Shown: positions 16,652 to 24,673 of the stretch, piece after piece
Numbering within the stretch: position 1 is the first letter of the stretch
How the letters are laid out: each line of letters begins with the position of its first letter
Source: an uncultured Oscillospiraceae bacterium
Lineage (GTDB): Bacteria; Bacillota; Clostridia; Oscillospirales; Acutalibacteraceae
Direction of reading: 5' to 3'
Length of the DNA: 64,000 nt
Assembly (NCBI GenBank): GCA_900543555.1
Contig: UQRL01000001.1
Location: forward strand, 1-64,000
Notes under the pieces: generated by a model
Told to the model about the DNA's origin: nothing
The model's input: only the letters and a program-made list of their open reading frames with translations
Databases searched by the model: none
Position numbers and translations under genes: made by a program

Positions 16652-18235
16652 TCATCTGCCGCTGTCCCCGTAGTTGGAGAGCACCCGGGCAGAGGGGTCG
16701 TCCACATCGCAGCCCTCCCACGCCCGGTTTGGCATCCAGAAGTCCACGACCATCTCCCCTTGGCCAGGGTAATACTTCTCAAAGATGTCCCGGTACAAAA
16801 GAGACTCCTTGGTGAAGGGACGGGCGTGGCTGTATTTGCGGCAGCCTGCCTCAAACTCCCCGTCCGTGTACCTGCTCTCCGCGTACTCCTTCAAATAGTC
16901 CACCATGGAGTGGCCCACCGCGTCGGAGAAGGCGGCCTTCTCCCGCCAGAGCAGTTCGGGGGGCAGGTAGCCCCCCTCTTGGAAGGCCCGGCGCAACAGG
17001 TACTTGCCCTTGCCGTACCGGTTCCGCTTCCGCTCCGGGTCCAGGGACATGACGTACTCCACCAGGTCCAGGTCTCCAAAGGGCACCCGGGCTTCCAAGG
17101 AGTTGACGGAGATGCACCGGTCCGCTCGGAGCACATCGTACATGTGGAGCTCCCGCACCCGCTTTTGGGCCTCCTCCTGGAAGGCCTGGGCGCTGGGGGC
17201 GAAATCCGTATACTTGTAGCCGAACAGCTCGTCGGAGATCTCCCCGGTGAGCAGCACCCGGATGTCCGTCCCCTCGTGGATGGCCTTGCACACCAGGTAC
17301 ATTCCCATGCTGGCCCGAATGGTGGTGATATCAAAGGTGCCCAGCAGCTGGATGACCTTTTCCAAAGAGGCAATGACCTCCTCCGGGGTCATGTACACCT
17401 CGGTGTGGTCGCTGCCCATATATTCCGCCGCCTGGCGGGCATACTTCAGGTCGATGGCGTCCGCCCGCATGCCGATGGCAAAGGTGCGGATGGGCGCCTT
17501 GCTCTTCCGGGCCGCAATGGCGCACACCAGGGAGGAATCCAGCCCGCCGGAGAGCAGAAAGCCCACCTTGGCGTCCGCCACCAGCCGCTTCTCCACCCCG
17601 GCCACCAGCTTGTTGTGGATCTTCCGGCAGGCGGTGTCCAGGTCATCCCGGCAGACCTGTTCCACTGCCGCGATGTCCCGGTAGCGGTGGAACGCGCCGC
17701 CTTGATAGTAGCAGCCCGGCGGGAAGGGCAGGATCTTGCCGCAAAGGCCCACCAGGTTTTTGGGCTCGCTGGCAAAGACGATGACGCCCTTTTTGTCGTA
17801 GCCATAGTACAGGGGACGGATGCCGATGGGGTCCCGGGCGGCGATAAACTCCCCGGTCTGTCCATCGTAGAGGATGCAGGCAAACTCCGCGTCCAGCATG
17901 GAGAACAGGGCCGTGCCATACTCCCGGTAGAGGGGCAGAAGGATTTCGCAGTCGCTGCCGCTTTGGAAGGTGTAGCCCTTTTTCTCCAGGGAAGTCCGCA
18001 TGGCCTCAAAGCCGTACAGCTCCCCGTTGCACACCGCATAGCTGCCGCCCAGCTCAAAGGGCTGCATTCCCGAAGGGGACAGCCCCATGATGGCCAGCCG
18101 GTGGAAGGCCAGTATGCCCCCGCCCACATCCACAATCCGGCTGTCATCCGGCCCCCTTGAGAGAGTCCGGTCAAACCCCTTCTGAAAAGCGGCCAGATCC
18201 GCGCCGCGGCCGCAATAGCCCATGATAGAACACAT
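16652..18235 (-). CDS. asnB: Asparagine synthase (glutamine-hydrolysing)
   Basis: This 527-residue enzyme converts aspartate, glutamine and ATP to asparagine. The N-terminal MCSIMGYCGRG exposes Cys2 as the glutaminase nucleophile. RGPDDSR and NGELYG are glutaminase-site blocks. The C-terminal PP-loop reads LLSGGLDSSLVCAIA, with LTGEISDELFGY further on. I chose the ATG at 18235: GGAGG lies eight bases upstream and the family requires Met-Cys. Its 340-base leader carries a promoter, a hexaloop/terminator element and a T-box with an Asn specifier, so both nitrogen status and tRNA-Asn charging are expected to control it. Confidence 0.95.
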   Translation of the reverse strand: MCSIMGYCGRGADLAAFQKGFDRTLSRGPDDSRIVDVGGGILAFHRLAIMGLSPSGMQPFELGGSYAVCNGELYGFEAMRTSLEKKGYTFQSGSDCEILLPLYREYGTALFSMLDAEFACILYDGQTGEFIAARDPIGIRPLYYGYDKKGVIVFASEPKNLVGLCGKILPFPPGCYYQGGAFHRYRDIAAVEQVCRDDLDTACRKIHNKLVAGVEKRLVADAKVGFLLSGGLDSSLVCAIAARKSKAPIRTFAIGMRADAIDLKYARQAAEYMGSDHTEVYMTPEEVIASLEKVIQLLGTFDITTIRASMGMYLVCKAIHEGTDIRVLLTGEISDELFGYKYTDFAPSAQAFQEEAQKRVRELHMYDVLRADRCISVNSLEARVPFGDLDLVEYVMSLDPERKRNRYGKGKYLLRRAFQEGGYLPPELLWREKAAFSDAVGHSMVDYLKEYAESRYTDGEFEAGCRKYSHARPFTKESLLYRDIFEKYYPGQGEMVVDFWMPNRAWEGCDVDDPSARVLSNYGDSGR

Positions 18236-18267
18236 GACAGATCCCTCCAAACAAGTAGTAAGAATTC

Positions 18268-18520
18268 AGCATCCTATAGGGCAAGTGCTGCGCTCGCGGT
18301 GCCACCTATATTTTTTCTCGTTTCCGCCTCGGACAAGGCTCTGCCCCCTAACGCGGGGCGGGACGGCGCACCTACTGGGGCCGGGCCCGTTCAGCTTGCA
18401 GCTTGAAAAGGGTTCTTCCCGGGGGCCCGCCGCGCGGCTTTCACCTGCCCGCGCTCTCTGGGGACGGGGTGCTCCCGGTACTTTTCTTTTCTCCAACGCT
18501 TTTCCCATTCCAATTTTTCA
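18268..18520 (-). promoter_or_regulatory. T-box riboswitch, probably tRNA-Asn specific
   Basis: The minus strand has the conserved T-box bulge sequence at 18293-18307 (AGGTGGCACCGCGAG), inside a TATAGG/CCTATA antiterminator helix. Stem I is recognisable. AGTA is followed by CCGGG, the distal CCAGAGAGC and GCAGGTGAAAGCC loops follow, and the return strand reads CCCGG-GAA-G-AAC. The AAC at 18412-18414 occupies the specifier position after the loop E GAA and encodes asparagine, matching the asnB gene downstream. A competing terminator with a good T-run is not obvious, so the mode of control is open. Confidence 0.85.
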
Positions 18521-18526
18521 AGACAG

Positions 18527-18564
18527 AAAAAGGCGCCTTTGAGCCTTGGCTCAAAGACGCCCTT
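18527..18564 (-). terminator. Leader terminator upstream of the asnB T-box
   Basis: GGCGTCTTTGAGCC pairs with GGCTCAAAGGCGCC (one G-U, two-base loop) and is followed by five T on the minus strand. It lies right at the transcript start, before the T-box, so it must be overcome for asnB to be expressed. Its 5' arm overlaps the hexaloop hairpin. Confidence 0.85.
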
Positions 18565-18570
18565 GTCTTT
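18553..18570 (-). promoter_or_regulatory. Candidate ANTAR target hairpin, asnB leader
   Basis: The transcript reads AAAGAC-AAGGGC-GTCTTT, a six-base perfect stem with a hexaloop having A1 and G4. Position, loop sequence and overlap with the terminator copy the arrangement in the glutamate synthase leader, while the stem sequences differ. That is what one expects if the loop is under selection. Confidence 0.6.
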
Positions 18571-18578
18571 ATGCTGGC

Positions 18579-18607
18579 ATTTTACACCAGGAAGTTCCCC
18601 TTGTCAA
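18579..18607 (-). promoter_or_regulatory. asnB promoter
   Basis: TTGACA (18602-18607) and TAAAAT (18579-18584) are 17 bases apart on the minus strand, placing the start of transcription directly before the hexaloop hairpin. It is back-to-back with the tetR promoter. Confidence 0.88.
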
Positions 18608-18652
18608 GCCCCTTTCTCCCCGGCAAGGGGACTGGGTGGAGAAAATTCCCCC

Positions 18653-18704
18653 TTGACAGAGGCCCTCCCCTCTGGTACTATGAATACATACTAAAAGAAT
18701 GTAT
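18653..18704 (+). promoter_or_regulatory. tetR promoter and operator
   Basis: TTGACA (18653-18658) and TACTAT (18676-18681) have a 17-base spacer. An inverted repeat with arms ATACAT and ATGTAT (18684-18704) covers the predicted start site and is a likely autoregulatory operator. The octamer ATACATTC in its right half recurs at 19401 before the transporter genes. Confidence 0.75.
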
Positions 18705-18721
18705 AGGAAAGGGAGGCTTCC

Positions 18722-19369
18722 ATGGCGCGGAATAAATACCCGGAGGTCACCGAGGAGCGCATTTTAGAGGCGGCCCAGCGGCTCTTTCTGGAGAAGGGCT
18801 ATGACAGGACCACCATCCAGGACATTGTGAATGAGCTGGGCGGGCTGACCAAGGGCGCGGTGTACCACCACTTCAAGTCTAAAGAGGAGATCTTGGACAA
18901 GGTGGGGGACCAGCTGTTCTTTCAGAACAACCCGTTCGAGGCGGTGAAGCAGCGAAAGGACCTGAACGGCCTGGAAAAGCTGCGGGAGGCCGTGCGGCTG
19001 AACCAGTCTGACACCTCCCGCACCCAGCTCACCATCCAAATGCTGCCCTTGCGCAAGAACCCCCACCTGCTGGTGGAGATGATCGACTCCAACCGGCGGG
19101 TGCTCACCCCCTATGTTTTGGAGCTTTTAGAGGAGGGCAACCGGGACGGCTCCCTCCACACGGAGTATCCCAAGGAGATCGCCGAGCTGCTACCCCTGCT
19201 CACCAGCCTGTGGCTGATGCCTGCGGTGTTCCCCGCCACCAAGGCGGAGATGCGGCGGAAGTTCACCTTTCTGGGGGAGATGCTGGACCGCATAGGCGTG
19301 CCCCTGTTTGATGAGGGCATCCGGGCCCTTGTGGACCAATTTTTCGACCAGATCCCCGAAACGGAATAA
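18722..19369 (+). CDS. TetR/AcrR-family transcriptional regulator
   Basis: This 215-residue repressor has an N-terminal helix-turn-helix (EERILEAAQRLFLEKGYD, then GLTKGAVYHHFKSKEE, residues 9-55). A helical ligand-binding C-domain follows with no recognisable specificity. The gene begins the transcript leading towards an MFS exporter. Operator-like repeats lie before both tetR and the transporter genes, so it probably represses the pump until a toxic compound binds. The effector is unknown. Confidence 0.92.
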   Translation: MARNKYPEVTEERILEAAQRLFLEKGYDRTTIQDIVNELGGLTKGAVYHHFKSKEEILDKVGDQLFFQNNPFEAVKQRKDLNGLEKLREAVRLNQSDTSRTQLTIQMLPLRKNPHLLVEMIDSNRRVLTPYVLELLEEGNRDGSLHTEYPKEIAELLPLLTSLWLMPAVFPATKAEMRRKFTFLGEMLDRIGVPLFDEGIRALVDQFFDQIPETE

Positions 19370-19396
19370 AGCTGCCGGAAGGCAGTTTTATTTTAC
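19370..19396 (+). terminator. Terminator after tetR
   Basis: A short stem CTGCC/GGCAG with a GGAA loop, followed by TTTTATTTT, begins right after the tetR stop. Confidence 0.75.
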
Positions 19397-19419
19397 CAAT
19401 ATACATTCATACGGTTGGT
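19396..19419. promoter_or_regulatory. Second TetR operator-like site
   Basis: ACCAA and TTGGT flank ATACATTC, the octamer shared with the site at the tetR promoter. It precedes the small membrane protein and the MFS gene and may allow coordinated repression. Confidence 0.45.
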
Positions 19420-19446
19420 ATTAAAAATTCACAGGAGGTGCTTTCC

Positions 19447-19743
19447 TTGACAGAACGTGAACTGGACCAAAGGATCGAACAGTGGGCAGGCCAGTTGGAA
19501 GAGAGGCTTGAACGGGGCGCTGGCCGGTTTGAAAGGGGCCTCACCACCGCTTGGGAGGAAAGGCCCGCCTTCCGGCGGCTTTGCCGGGGGCTCTCCCTGG
19601 CGGCAGGCGCCGGCCTGCTGGGGGGCGCCTGCCACCTGCTGCACGCAGGCCGCCGGGCGTGGGCCCTGTGGTGCGCCCTGGCCGGAACCGCAGCCATCCT
19701 GTGGGAGCTCGTCTCTCCCCTGCTTTTTAGGAGGAAGCCATGA
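19447..19743 (+). CDS. Small membrane protein upstream of MFS exporter
   Basis: This protein of about 98 residues starts at TTG, eight bases after AGGAGG. The N-terminal half is charged and amphipathic (ERELDQRIEQW and ERLERGAGRFERG). Two hydrophobic helices follow (about residues 48-66 and 70-90), and it ends with a basic tail. Its stop overlaps the MFS start (ATGA), so the two are translationally coupled. I do not recognise a family. It may assist the transporter or sense its substrate. Confidence 0.7.
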   Translation: MTERELDQRIEQWAGQLEERLERGAGRFERGLTTAWEERPAFRRLCRGLSLAAGAGLLGGACHLLHAGRRAWALWCALAGTAAILWELVSPLLFRRKP

Positions 19744-21026
19744 AAGAAAAACTCTTCACCCGGAATTTCACCCTATTGCTCGTGGGACAGGCCAGTTCCC
19801 TGCTGGGGAACAACACTCTGAAATTTGCCCTCTCCATGTTCGTCCTGGAGGAGACCGGCTCCGCCACGGTTTTCGCCACGATCCTGGCGCTGGCCATGGT
19901 GCCCACCATCCTTCTCTCCCCTTTGGGGGGCATCCTGGCGGACCTGGCCAACCGGAAGTCCATCATGGTGGCCCTGGACAGCCTCTCCGGGCTGGCGGTG
20001 CTGCTGGCTTGCCTGCTGCTCTCCCTGGGAGACAGGATGCTGGTGGTGGGGGCGCTGTTGGTGGCCCTCTCCATTTTGGGGGCCTTCGAATCCCCCACGG
20101 TGCAGGCCTGTGTGCCCCAGATGCTCTCTGGGGAACGGCTGCTCCAAGGCAACGCGGCTGTAAGCCAAATTCAAGCGGCCGCCTCTCTGGTCACCCCGTT
20201 TTTAGGCAGTGTGCTGTACACGGCCCTGGGAATCCAGCCCATCTTTCTGGGGGCAGTGGCCTGCTTTTTCCTCACCGCCCTGCTGGAGTGCTTTCTTCAG
20301 CTGGACTATAGACGTCCCAGCCGGCAGGCCGGGGTGGGTGCGGCGCTGCGGAAAGACCTCTCGGAAAGCATGGAGTTTCTCATCCGCCAGGAGCCAGGCA
20401 TCTGCAAGCTGCTCCTGCTGGCCGCTTTGGTGAGCTTGTTCGTCTCCGGCGCCATGGTGGTGGGGTTTCCCTATCTGGTGCGGACGGTGCTGGGCCTTTC
20501 GGCGGCGCTCTACGGCATCGCCGAAAGCGCCTTGGGGGTGGCGGCCGTTTTGGGCGGCGTTTGCGTGGGACTTCTGGGGGAGCGCCTCCGCCTGGGACGG
20601 CTGGCCGGGGTGTTTTCCGGGTTTGGCCTGTGCCTGCTCCCCTGCGGGCTGGCCTTCCTGCTGCCCTTGGGCGCCCTGGGGCGGTATGGGGTGCTGCTGG
20701 TATTTTTCTGCATTTGCCAGGCGGGGTGCAGCGTCTTCTCCACCTGTGCCATCTCCGCCATCCAGGCCCGGACGCCGGAGCGGCTGATGGGAAAGGTCAT
20801 GTCCTTTGTGTTCACCCTGTCCCTGTGCGCCCAACCCCTGGGCCAGCTGCTGTACGGCGTCCTGTTCGACACCTTCTCCCAGGCCCCCTGGTGTGTGCTG
20901 CTGCCCACAGGGCTGGCGGTATGGGCCGCAGGCATGCTGTCCCGGCGATTCTTCCGCAGGCTGGAACGCCAATGGGAGAGGCCAGGCCCTGCGCAAAATC
21001 CCCCACCCAAGGGCAGGGGATTTTAA
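19740..21026 (+). CDS. MFS transporter (probable drug exporter)
   Basis: This 428-residue protein has about twelve hydrophobic segments. The MFS loop 2-3 motif is recognisable as GGILADLANRKSIM (residues 60-73). It resembles the enterobactin-exporter/MFS_3 type found in Firmicutes. It is coupled to a small membrane protein and placed downstream of a TetR repressor, the usual setting for multidrug or antibiotic efflux. The substrate is not deducible. Confidence 0.88.
   Translation: MKEKLFTRNFTLLLVGQASSLLGNNTLKFALSMFVLEETGSATVFATILALAMVPTILLSPLGGILADLANRKSIMVALDSLSGLAVLLACLLLSLGDRMLVVGALLVALSILGAFESPTVQACVPQMLSGERLLQGNAAVSQIQAAASLVTPFLGSVLYTALGIQPIFLGAVACFFLTALLECFLQLDYRRPSRQAGVGAALRKDLSESMEFLIRQEPGICKLLLLAALVSLFVSGAMVVGFPYLVRTVLGLSAALYGIAESALGVAAVLGGVCVGLLGERLRLGRLAGVFSGFGLCLLPCGLAFLLPLGALGRYGVLLVFFCICQAGCSVFSTCAISAIQARTPERLMGKVMSFVFTLSLCAQPLGQLLYGVLFDTFSQAPWCVLLPTGLAVWAAGMLSRRFFRRLERQWERPGPAQNPPPKGRGF
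20994..21026. terminator. Bidirectional terminator at the MFS 3' end
   Basis: AAAATCCCC and GGGGATTTT flank a short spacer within the last codons of the MFS gene. It can also end the convergent minus-strand gene. Confidence 0.7.
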
Positions 21027-21036
21027 AAAGGCGTGC

Positions 21037-21654
21037 TCACCGGATGAAATTGGTAAACTGAGCGGGCTCTCGCTGGGGCAGGCCATAGGCCTCCTTGCCC
21101 AGGGCAATGCTCTTTATCAAAAAGGCCATGTTCCGGGCTAAGGTGCGCATGGTCTGCAGCCCCTCCTCATCCTGCTGGGCCTCGCCCCGCTCCCGGCCGT
21201 GGACGGAATTCCAGTATTGGCTGGAGGCCACCGGCATGCCGCTGATCGTAAAATATTTGTTCAGCTCATCAAAGGTGGCGGAAAGGCCGCCCCGGCGGGC
21301 CACCACCACACTGGCCCCCACCTTCATGCTCTTGTCAAAAGGCGTGCTGTAAAACAGGCGGTCCAAAAAGGAGACCAGCGTGCCGTTGGCAGAGGCGTAA
21401 TAGACCGGGCTTGCCACTACCAGGCCATCCGCTTGCTGCAGCTTGGGGGCTGTCTCATTGACCAGGTCATCAAAGGCGCACTTTCCCGTTTTGCCGCAGG
21501 AGTTGCAGGCGATGCACCCGCGGATATCCTGCGTCCCCAGGGAAACCTTTTCCACCTGGATCCCCTCCTGCTGGAACACCTTCTCCATCTCTGCCAGGGC
21601 CAGGCTGGTGTTGCCATCCCGCCGGGGGCTGCCGTTGACCATCAAGACCTTCAT
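21037..21654 (-). CDS. Flavodoxin-like NAD(P)H-dependent FMN reductase
   Basis: This 205-residue protein opens MKVLMVNGSPRRDGNTS, the phosphate-binding loop of the NADPH-dependent FMN reductase family. CIACNSCGKTGKC (about residues 48-60) is the Cys set seen in iron-sulfur-flavoprotein-like members, and SPVYYASANGTL is the flavin loop. It is a single gene, probably a quinone or disulfide-type reductase. The physiological substrate is unknown. Confidence 0.87.
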   Translation of the reverse strand: MKVLMVNGSPRRDGNTSLALAEMEKVFQQEGIQVEKVSLGTQDIRGCIACNSCGKTGKCAFDDLVNETAPKLQQADGLVVASPVYYASANGTLVSFLDRLFYSTPFDKSMKVGASVVVARRGGLSATFDELNKYFTISGMPVASSQYWNSVHGRERGEAQQDEEGLQTMRTLARNMAFLIKSIALGKEAYGLPQREPAQFTNFIR

Positions 21655-21813
21655 CTATCTCATCCTTTCTTTTTTCCTTTAGTATACTCCTCCCTGCGCC
21701 AAAAGGGAAGGGAGGAATCCCGCCCGCGCCATTGGCGCAGCACGCCCCGGCATCGGGAGGGGTTCCCCCTGGGGGGGAGGAGGGAGGGGGAGAACTTTTC
21801 CCATCCCTGTACA

Positions 21814-21847
21814 GAGCCCCGCGCCTCACAAGAGAGGCGCGGGGCTC
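21814..21847. terminator. Perfect 14-bp hairpin after the histidine kinase gene
   Basis: GAGCCCCGCGCCTC and its complement surround a six-base loop. It lies about 35 bases after the kinase stop and probably ends that transcript, although the following T-run is weak. Confidence 0.65.
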
Positions 21848-21883
21848 ATTCTTCCAAAGGGCCTTCATCCGCCCTTGCGGAAT

Positions 21884-23233
21884 TTATGCATTCTCCTTTT
21901 TCTCGTGGGACAGGGGGAATTCCAAGGTGATTTGAAAGGCCGTTCCCGTCTGCTCCACCTGGATGGAGCCGCCCATCCGCTCCATCATGGAGCGGAGGCT
22001 GGAAAGCCCCACACCGGTGCCCTGCCCGGCAAGCTCCCCGCGGCCTTTCCGGTTCCGAAAGCGCAGGAAGAACCAGGGGCCCTCCGTCCCCGCTTGGACC
22101 TGAACGGGGAATCTTCTGTCCGCGTACTTCAAAATATTGGAGGAGATATTGTCCACCAGCCTGCGGATATAGGGGATGTGCACCGCAATCTGCGCCTCTC
22201 CAAAGTCCAGGGCCAGCTCGTAGGTGTAGCCGCATTGGGAAAGGTAGGTGAGGGCCTCGTGAAGGGCTTCGCCCAGCACCTCCTGGGCGGGAAGGGGCTC
22301 TTGCAGCTCCACCGGGCGGTTTTGGGCCGCCAGGGAGTACTCCAGGATATTCTCTGCCAGCTGCTTGATCTGCTGGGCCTTTTCATCCACCCTGTCCAGA
22401 TAGGCGTGCAGCTGTTCCTCCCCCTGGTATTTTCCGTACCGCAGGATCTCTGTATAGAGAAGCAGCGTGGTCAGGGGGGTGCGCAGGTCATGGGACATCT
22501 CAGAAATCAGCGCCTGGTTGGCGGCATAGGTTTGGGCCTCCCGCTCCTGCTGGGCCCGGAAGGCCAGCCGCATGGCGTCCAGGCTCTCTGCCAGGGCGGT
22601 CAAATCGTTGCCGCCCCGCACAGTGATGGCGCGATCCAGGTCTCCGGACTCCATGGCCTGAATCTCTTGGCTGAGCTGCCGGATATACCGGGCTGTCCTT
22701 TGAAAGGCCACCAAAAAACCGGTCAGGAACAGCGCCGCGCAAAAAATAATCTCTACAATAGTGGCGTAGGTGGAATATTGGAAAAGCTCGTTGCTGTAAA
22801 GGACAACCTGCGCCTCCCCATCCGCGAACTCTACCGTGTAATAGGAGATCCAGTCATAATAGGGCGCCTCCTCTAATTCTGTGGCTGTCCAGGTGTCTCC
22901 TGCGGACTCCACACTATAAGAGGGTGAGGAGGAATAGACCAGCACACTGTCCCGGTAGACCTCCATCAGGGTCAGGGGCTTGCCCCTGATCCATTGGGTG
23001 AGCGCCTGGGCATCGCTGGTGGAAACCTGGTTTTCCGTCACATATTCCTGCAGATTGCTGACCCGCTGCTGCGTGGCCTGCTCCAGTACATCGGAAGAGA
23101 GCAGGTAGTTTTCCAAGGCGGCGCCCACACCTTTGTTCAGGGCGAAAAACAGGCTGCCGCACAGAACCCCCAGCGCCACCAGCAAAATGGAAAACTCTGC
23201 CAGAATACTGCGGCGCTTCTTATTTTGGCCCAT
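21884..23233 (-). CDS. Sensor histidine kinase
   Basis: This 449-residue kinase has a first transmembrane helix (about residues 12-32), an extracytoplasmic domain of about 120 residues, a second helix (about 165-185), HAMP, and the phosphorylation block SHDLRTPLTTLLLYTE. The ATPase domain follows, with DNISSNILKYADR (N-box) and GTGVGLSSLRSMMERMGG (G-box). The ATG at 23233 follows GGAG and overlaps the regulator gene by 14 bases. It is likely to sense an envelope signal, since a Ser/Lys-rich lipoprotein gene lies upstream. Confidence 0.92.
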   Translation of the reverse strand: MGQNKKRRSILAEFSILLVALGVLCGSLFFALNKGVGAALENYLLSSDVLEQATQQRVSNLQEYVTENQVSTSDAQALTQWIRGKPLTLMEVYRDSVLVYSSSPSYSVESAGDTWTATELEEAPYYDWISYYTVEFADGEAQVVLYSNELFQYSTYATIVEIIFCAALFLTGFLVAFQRTARYIRQLSQEIQAMESGDLDRAITVRGGNDLTALAESLDAMRLAFRAQQEREAQTYAANQALISEMSHDLRTPLTTLLLYTEILRYGKYQGEEQLHAYLDRVDEKAQQIKQLAENILEYSLAAQNRPVELQEPLPAQEVLGEALHEALTYLSQCGYTYELALDFGEAQIAVHIPYIRRLVDNISSNILKYADRRFPVQVQAGTEGPWFFLRFRNRKGRGELAGQGTGVGLSSLRSMMERMGGSIQVEQTGTAFQITLEFPLSHEKKENA

Positions 23234-23951
23234 AACTGCTCTCCCATCCAAACCGGTAGCCCTTTCCCCACACCGTGCGGATGTAAACGGGGTTCTGGGG
23301 GTTTTCCTCAATTTTCGTGCGCAGCTTTCGGATATGCACCATTACCGTGCCGTTGGAAATGGGAAAGTAGGGCTCGTTCCAAATGCTCTCGTAAATTGCC
23401 TGGGCGGAAAAGGTCCACTGGGGCTTCTGCATCAGCAGCCGCAAGATCTGGTACTCGATCTCGGTCAAATCCCGCTCCTCGCCCTTTACCCACACCTGGT
23501 TGTGGTCCAGGGCGATGGTGACCCCGCAGACCGAGAGGGTGTCGTTTTCATAGGTGGCGCCGGGCTGCCCTTTGCCCTGGTACACGCAGTAGCGCCGTAG
23601 CAGGGCCTTCACCCGGGCGATGAGCTCTGCGTAGGAAAAGGGCTTTACCAGGTAATCGTCCCCGCCGGCGGTCAGGCCGATGAGCTTGTCCGACTCCTGC
23701 GCTTTGGCGGTCAAAAACAGGATGGGGACGGTGCTGGTCTTTCGAATCTCTTCGCACACCCGCAGGCCGGAGATCCCCGGCATCATCACATCTAAAATGA
23801 CCAGATCCACCTGGGGGTTCATCTTGCGCAGGGCCTGCTCTCCGTTTTCCGCCTCTAAGATGGTGTAGCTTTCGCCAGAGAGGAGAATCCGGATACCCTC
23901 CCGGATCTCTGCCTCATCCTCCACAATGAGGATCGTCTGCTGCTTCTTCAT
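23220..23951 (-). CDS. OmpR-family response regulator
   Basis: This 243-residue protein has a receiver domain with the acidic pair (VEDEAEI), phosphoacceptor Asp in LVILDVMMPG, and KPFSYAELIAR. The C-terminal winged helix contains LTEIEYQILRLL and VMVHIRKLRTKI. It belongs to the VanR/PhoB-like group. It is cotranscribed with the kinase. TTTAA-type direct repeats upstream of the lipoprotein gene are a plausible binding site. Confidence 0.94.
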   Translation of the reverse strand: MKKQQTILIVEDEAEIREGIRILLSGESYTILEAENGEQALRKMNPQVDLVILDVMMPGISGLRVCEEIRKTSTVPILFLTAKAQESDKLIGLTAGGDDYLVKPFSYAELIARVKALLRRYCVYQGKGQPGATYENDTLSVCGVTIALDHNQVWVKGEERDLTEIEYQILRLLMQKPQWTFSAQAIYESIWNEPYFPISNGTVMVHIRKLRTKIEENPQNPVYIRTVWGKGYRFGWESSYGPK

Positions 23952-23995
23952 GGCTGCTCCTTTCTCAAACGGGGATACGCTTCGGGGAAAGAGGA

Positions 23996-24027
23996 GCGCC
24001 CTTCGCCGGGAAAGCGAAAGGCGCTAA
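23996..24027 (-). terminator. Hairpin between lipoprotein and response regulator genes
   Basis: AGCGCC..TCGC pairs with GCGA..GGCGCT without a T-run. It may attenuate read-through from the lipoprotein gene into the two-component genes. Confidence 0.5.
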
Positions 24028-24064
24028 AGGGGAAACAGGAGCCTCTCAGGCGGAAGAAAAGCAA

Positions 24065-24520
24065 TCAGCTCCCTTTTTTGCTGGAGGAAGACTGGCTTTG
24101 CTGGCTGGAAGCGCTGCTCTTGCTGGACTCGTTCTTGCTGGAGCCGCTCTTCTTGGAGCCCCGCTTGCCGGAATCCTCTTTGGCAGAGCTGCCGCTCTGG
24201 CTGGAGGCGCCGCTCTGATTGGACTCCAGTTTGCTGGAGCTGCTGCTTTGGCCGGCATCCGCCTTGCTGGACCCCTTCTTATTGGAGTCCTTCTTGCTGG
24301 AACTCTTTTTGCTGGAGTTCTTCTTGCTGGAGCTCTTTTTGCTGGAATCCTTCTTGCTCTTAGAGGAGGCACTCTGGCTCTGGCTTTGAGAGGGCTTTCC
24401 TGTGCCGCTGCCCGCCTTTTTGCTGCCGCCACAGCCAGCCAGCATGGAAAAGGAGAGCAATACCGCCATAAGGAGCGCGCCGATCCGTATCCGATTGTTT
24501 TTGAACTTACGTCCTGTCAT
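24065..24520 (-). CDS. Ser/Lys-rich low-complexity lipoprotein
   Basis: This 151-residue protein has a lipoprotein signal (LLMAVLLSFSMLAGCGG, Cys at about 30). The rest is almost entirely Ser, Lys, Gly, Asn and Gln, with repeated SSKK/NSSKK units between about residues 50 and 90. It would be a disordered, strongly basic surface tether. No domain is recognised. It has its own consensus promoter and lies just upstream of a two-component system, which may control it. The repeats make its length prone to variation between strains. Confidence 0.75.
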   Translation of the reverse strand: MTGRKFKNNRIRIGALLMAVLLSFSMLAGCGGSKKAGSGTGKPSQSQSQSASSKSKKDSSKKSSSKKNSSKKSSSKKDSNKKGSSKADAGQSSSSSKLESNQSGASSQSGSSAKEDSGKRGSKKSGSSKNESSKSSASSQQSQSSSSKKGS

Positions 24521-24592
24521 AAAGAACACATCCTTGCTTTGAAATTTGCCGTTGGGAATTCCGTTTCCCTTTGACAAGGATTATTCTAGCAG

Positions 24593-24655
24593 GCAGTTCT
24601 TAAACTGACAGGGCCTTCGCCCTTAAACTAATTAAACAGTTCTTAAAATATATTA
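24593..24655 (-). repeat. TTTAAG/TTTAA direct repeats, possible regulator sites
   Basis: The 11-base word TTTAAGAACTG occurs twice on the minus strand, with two further TTTAA starts 9-11 bases apart between them. Such spacing suits OmpR-type regulators. They lie between the lipoprotein promoter and its start codon. Confidence 0.45.
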
Positions 24656-24673
24656 AGGGCTTTCTCTTCCTGC

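Noticed and set aside
24046..24432. 128-codon Ala/Arg/Pro-rich frame overlapping the Ser/Lys-rich lipoprotein
   Set aside because: Same strand, other frame of a repetitive gene; the lipoprotein frame has the signal peptide and start site.
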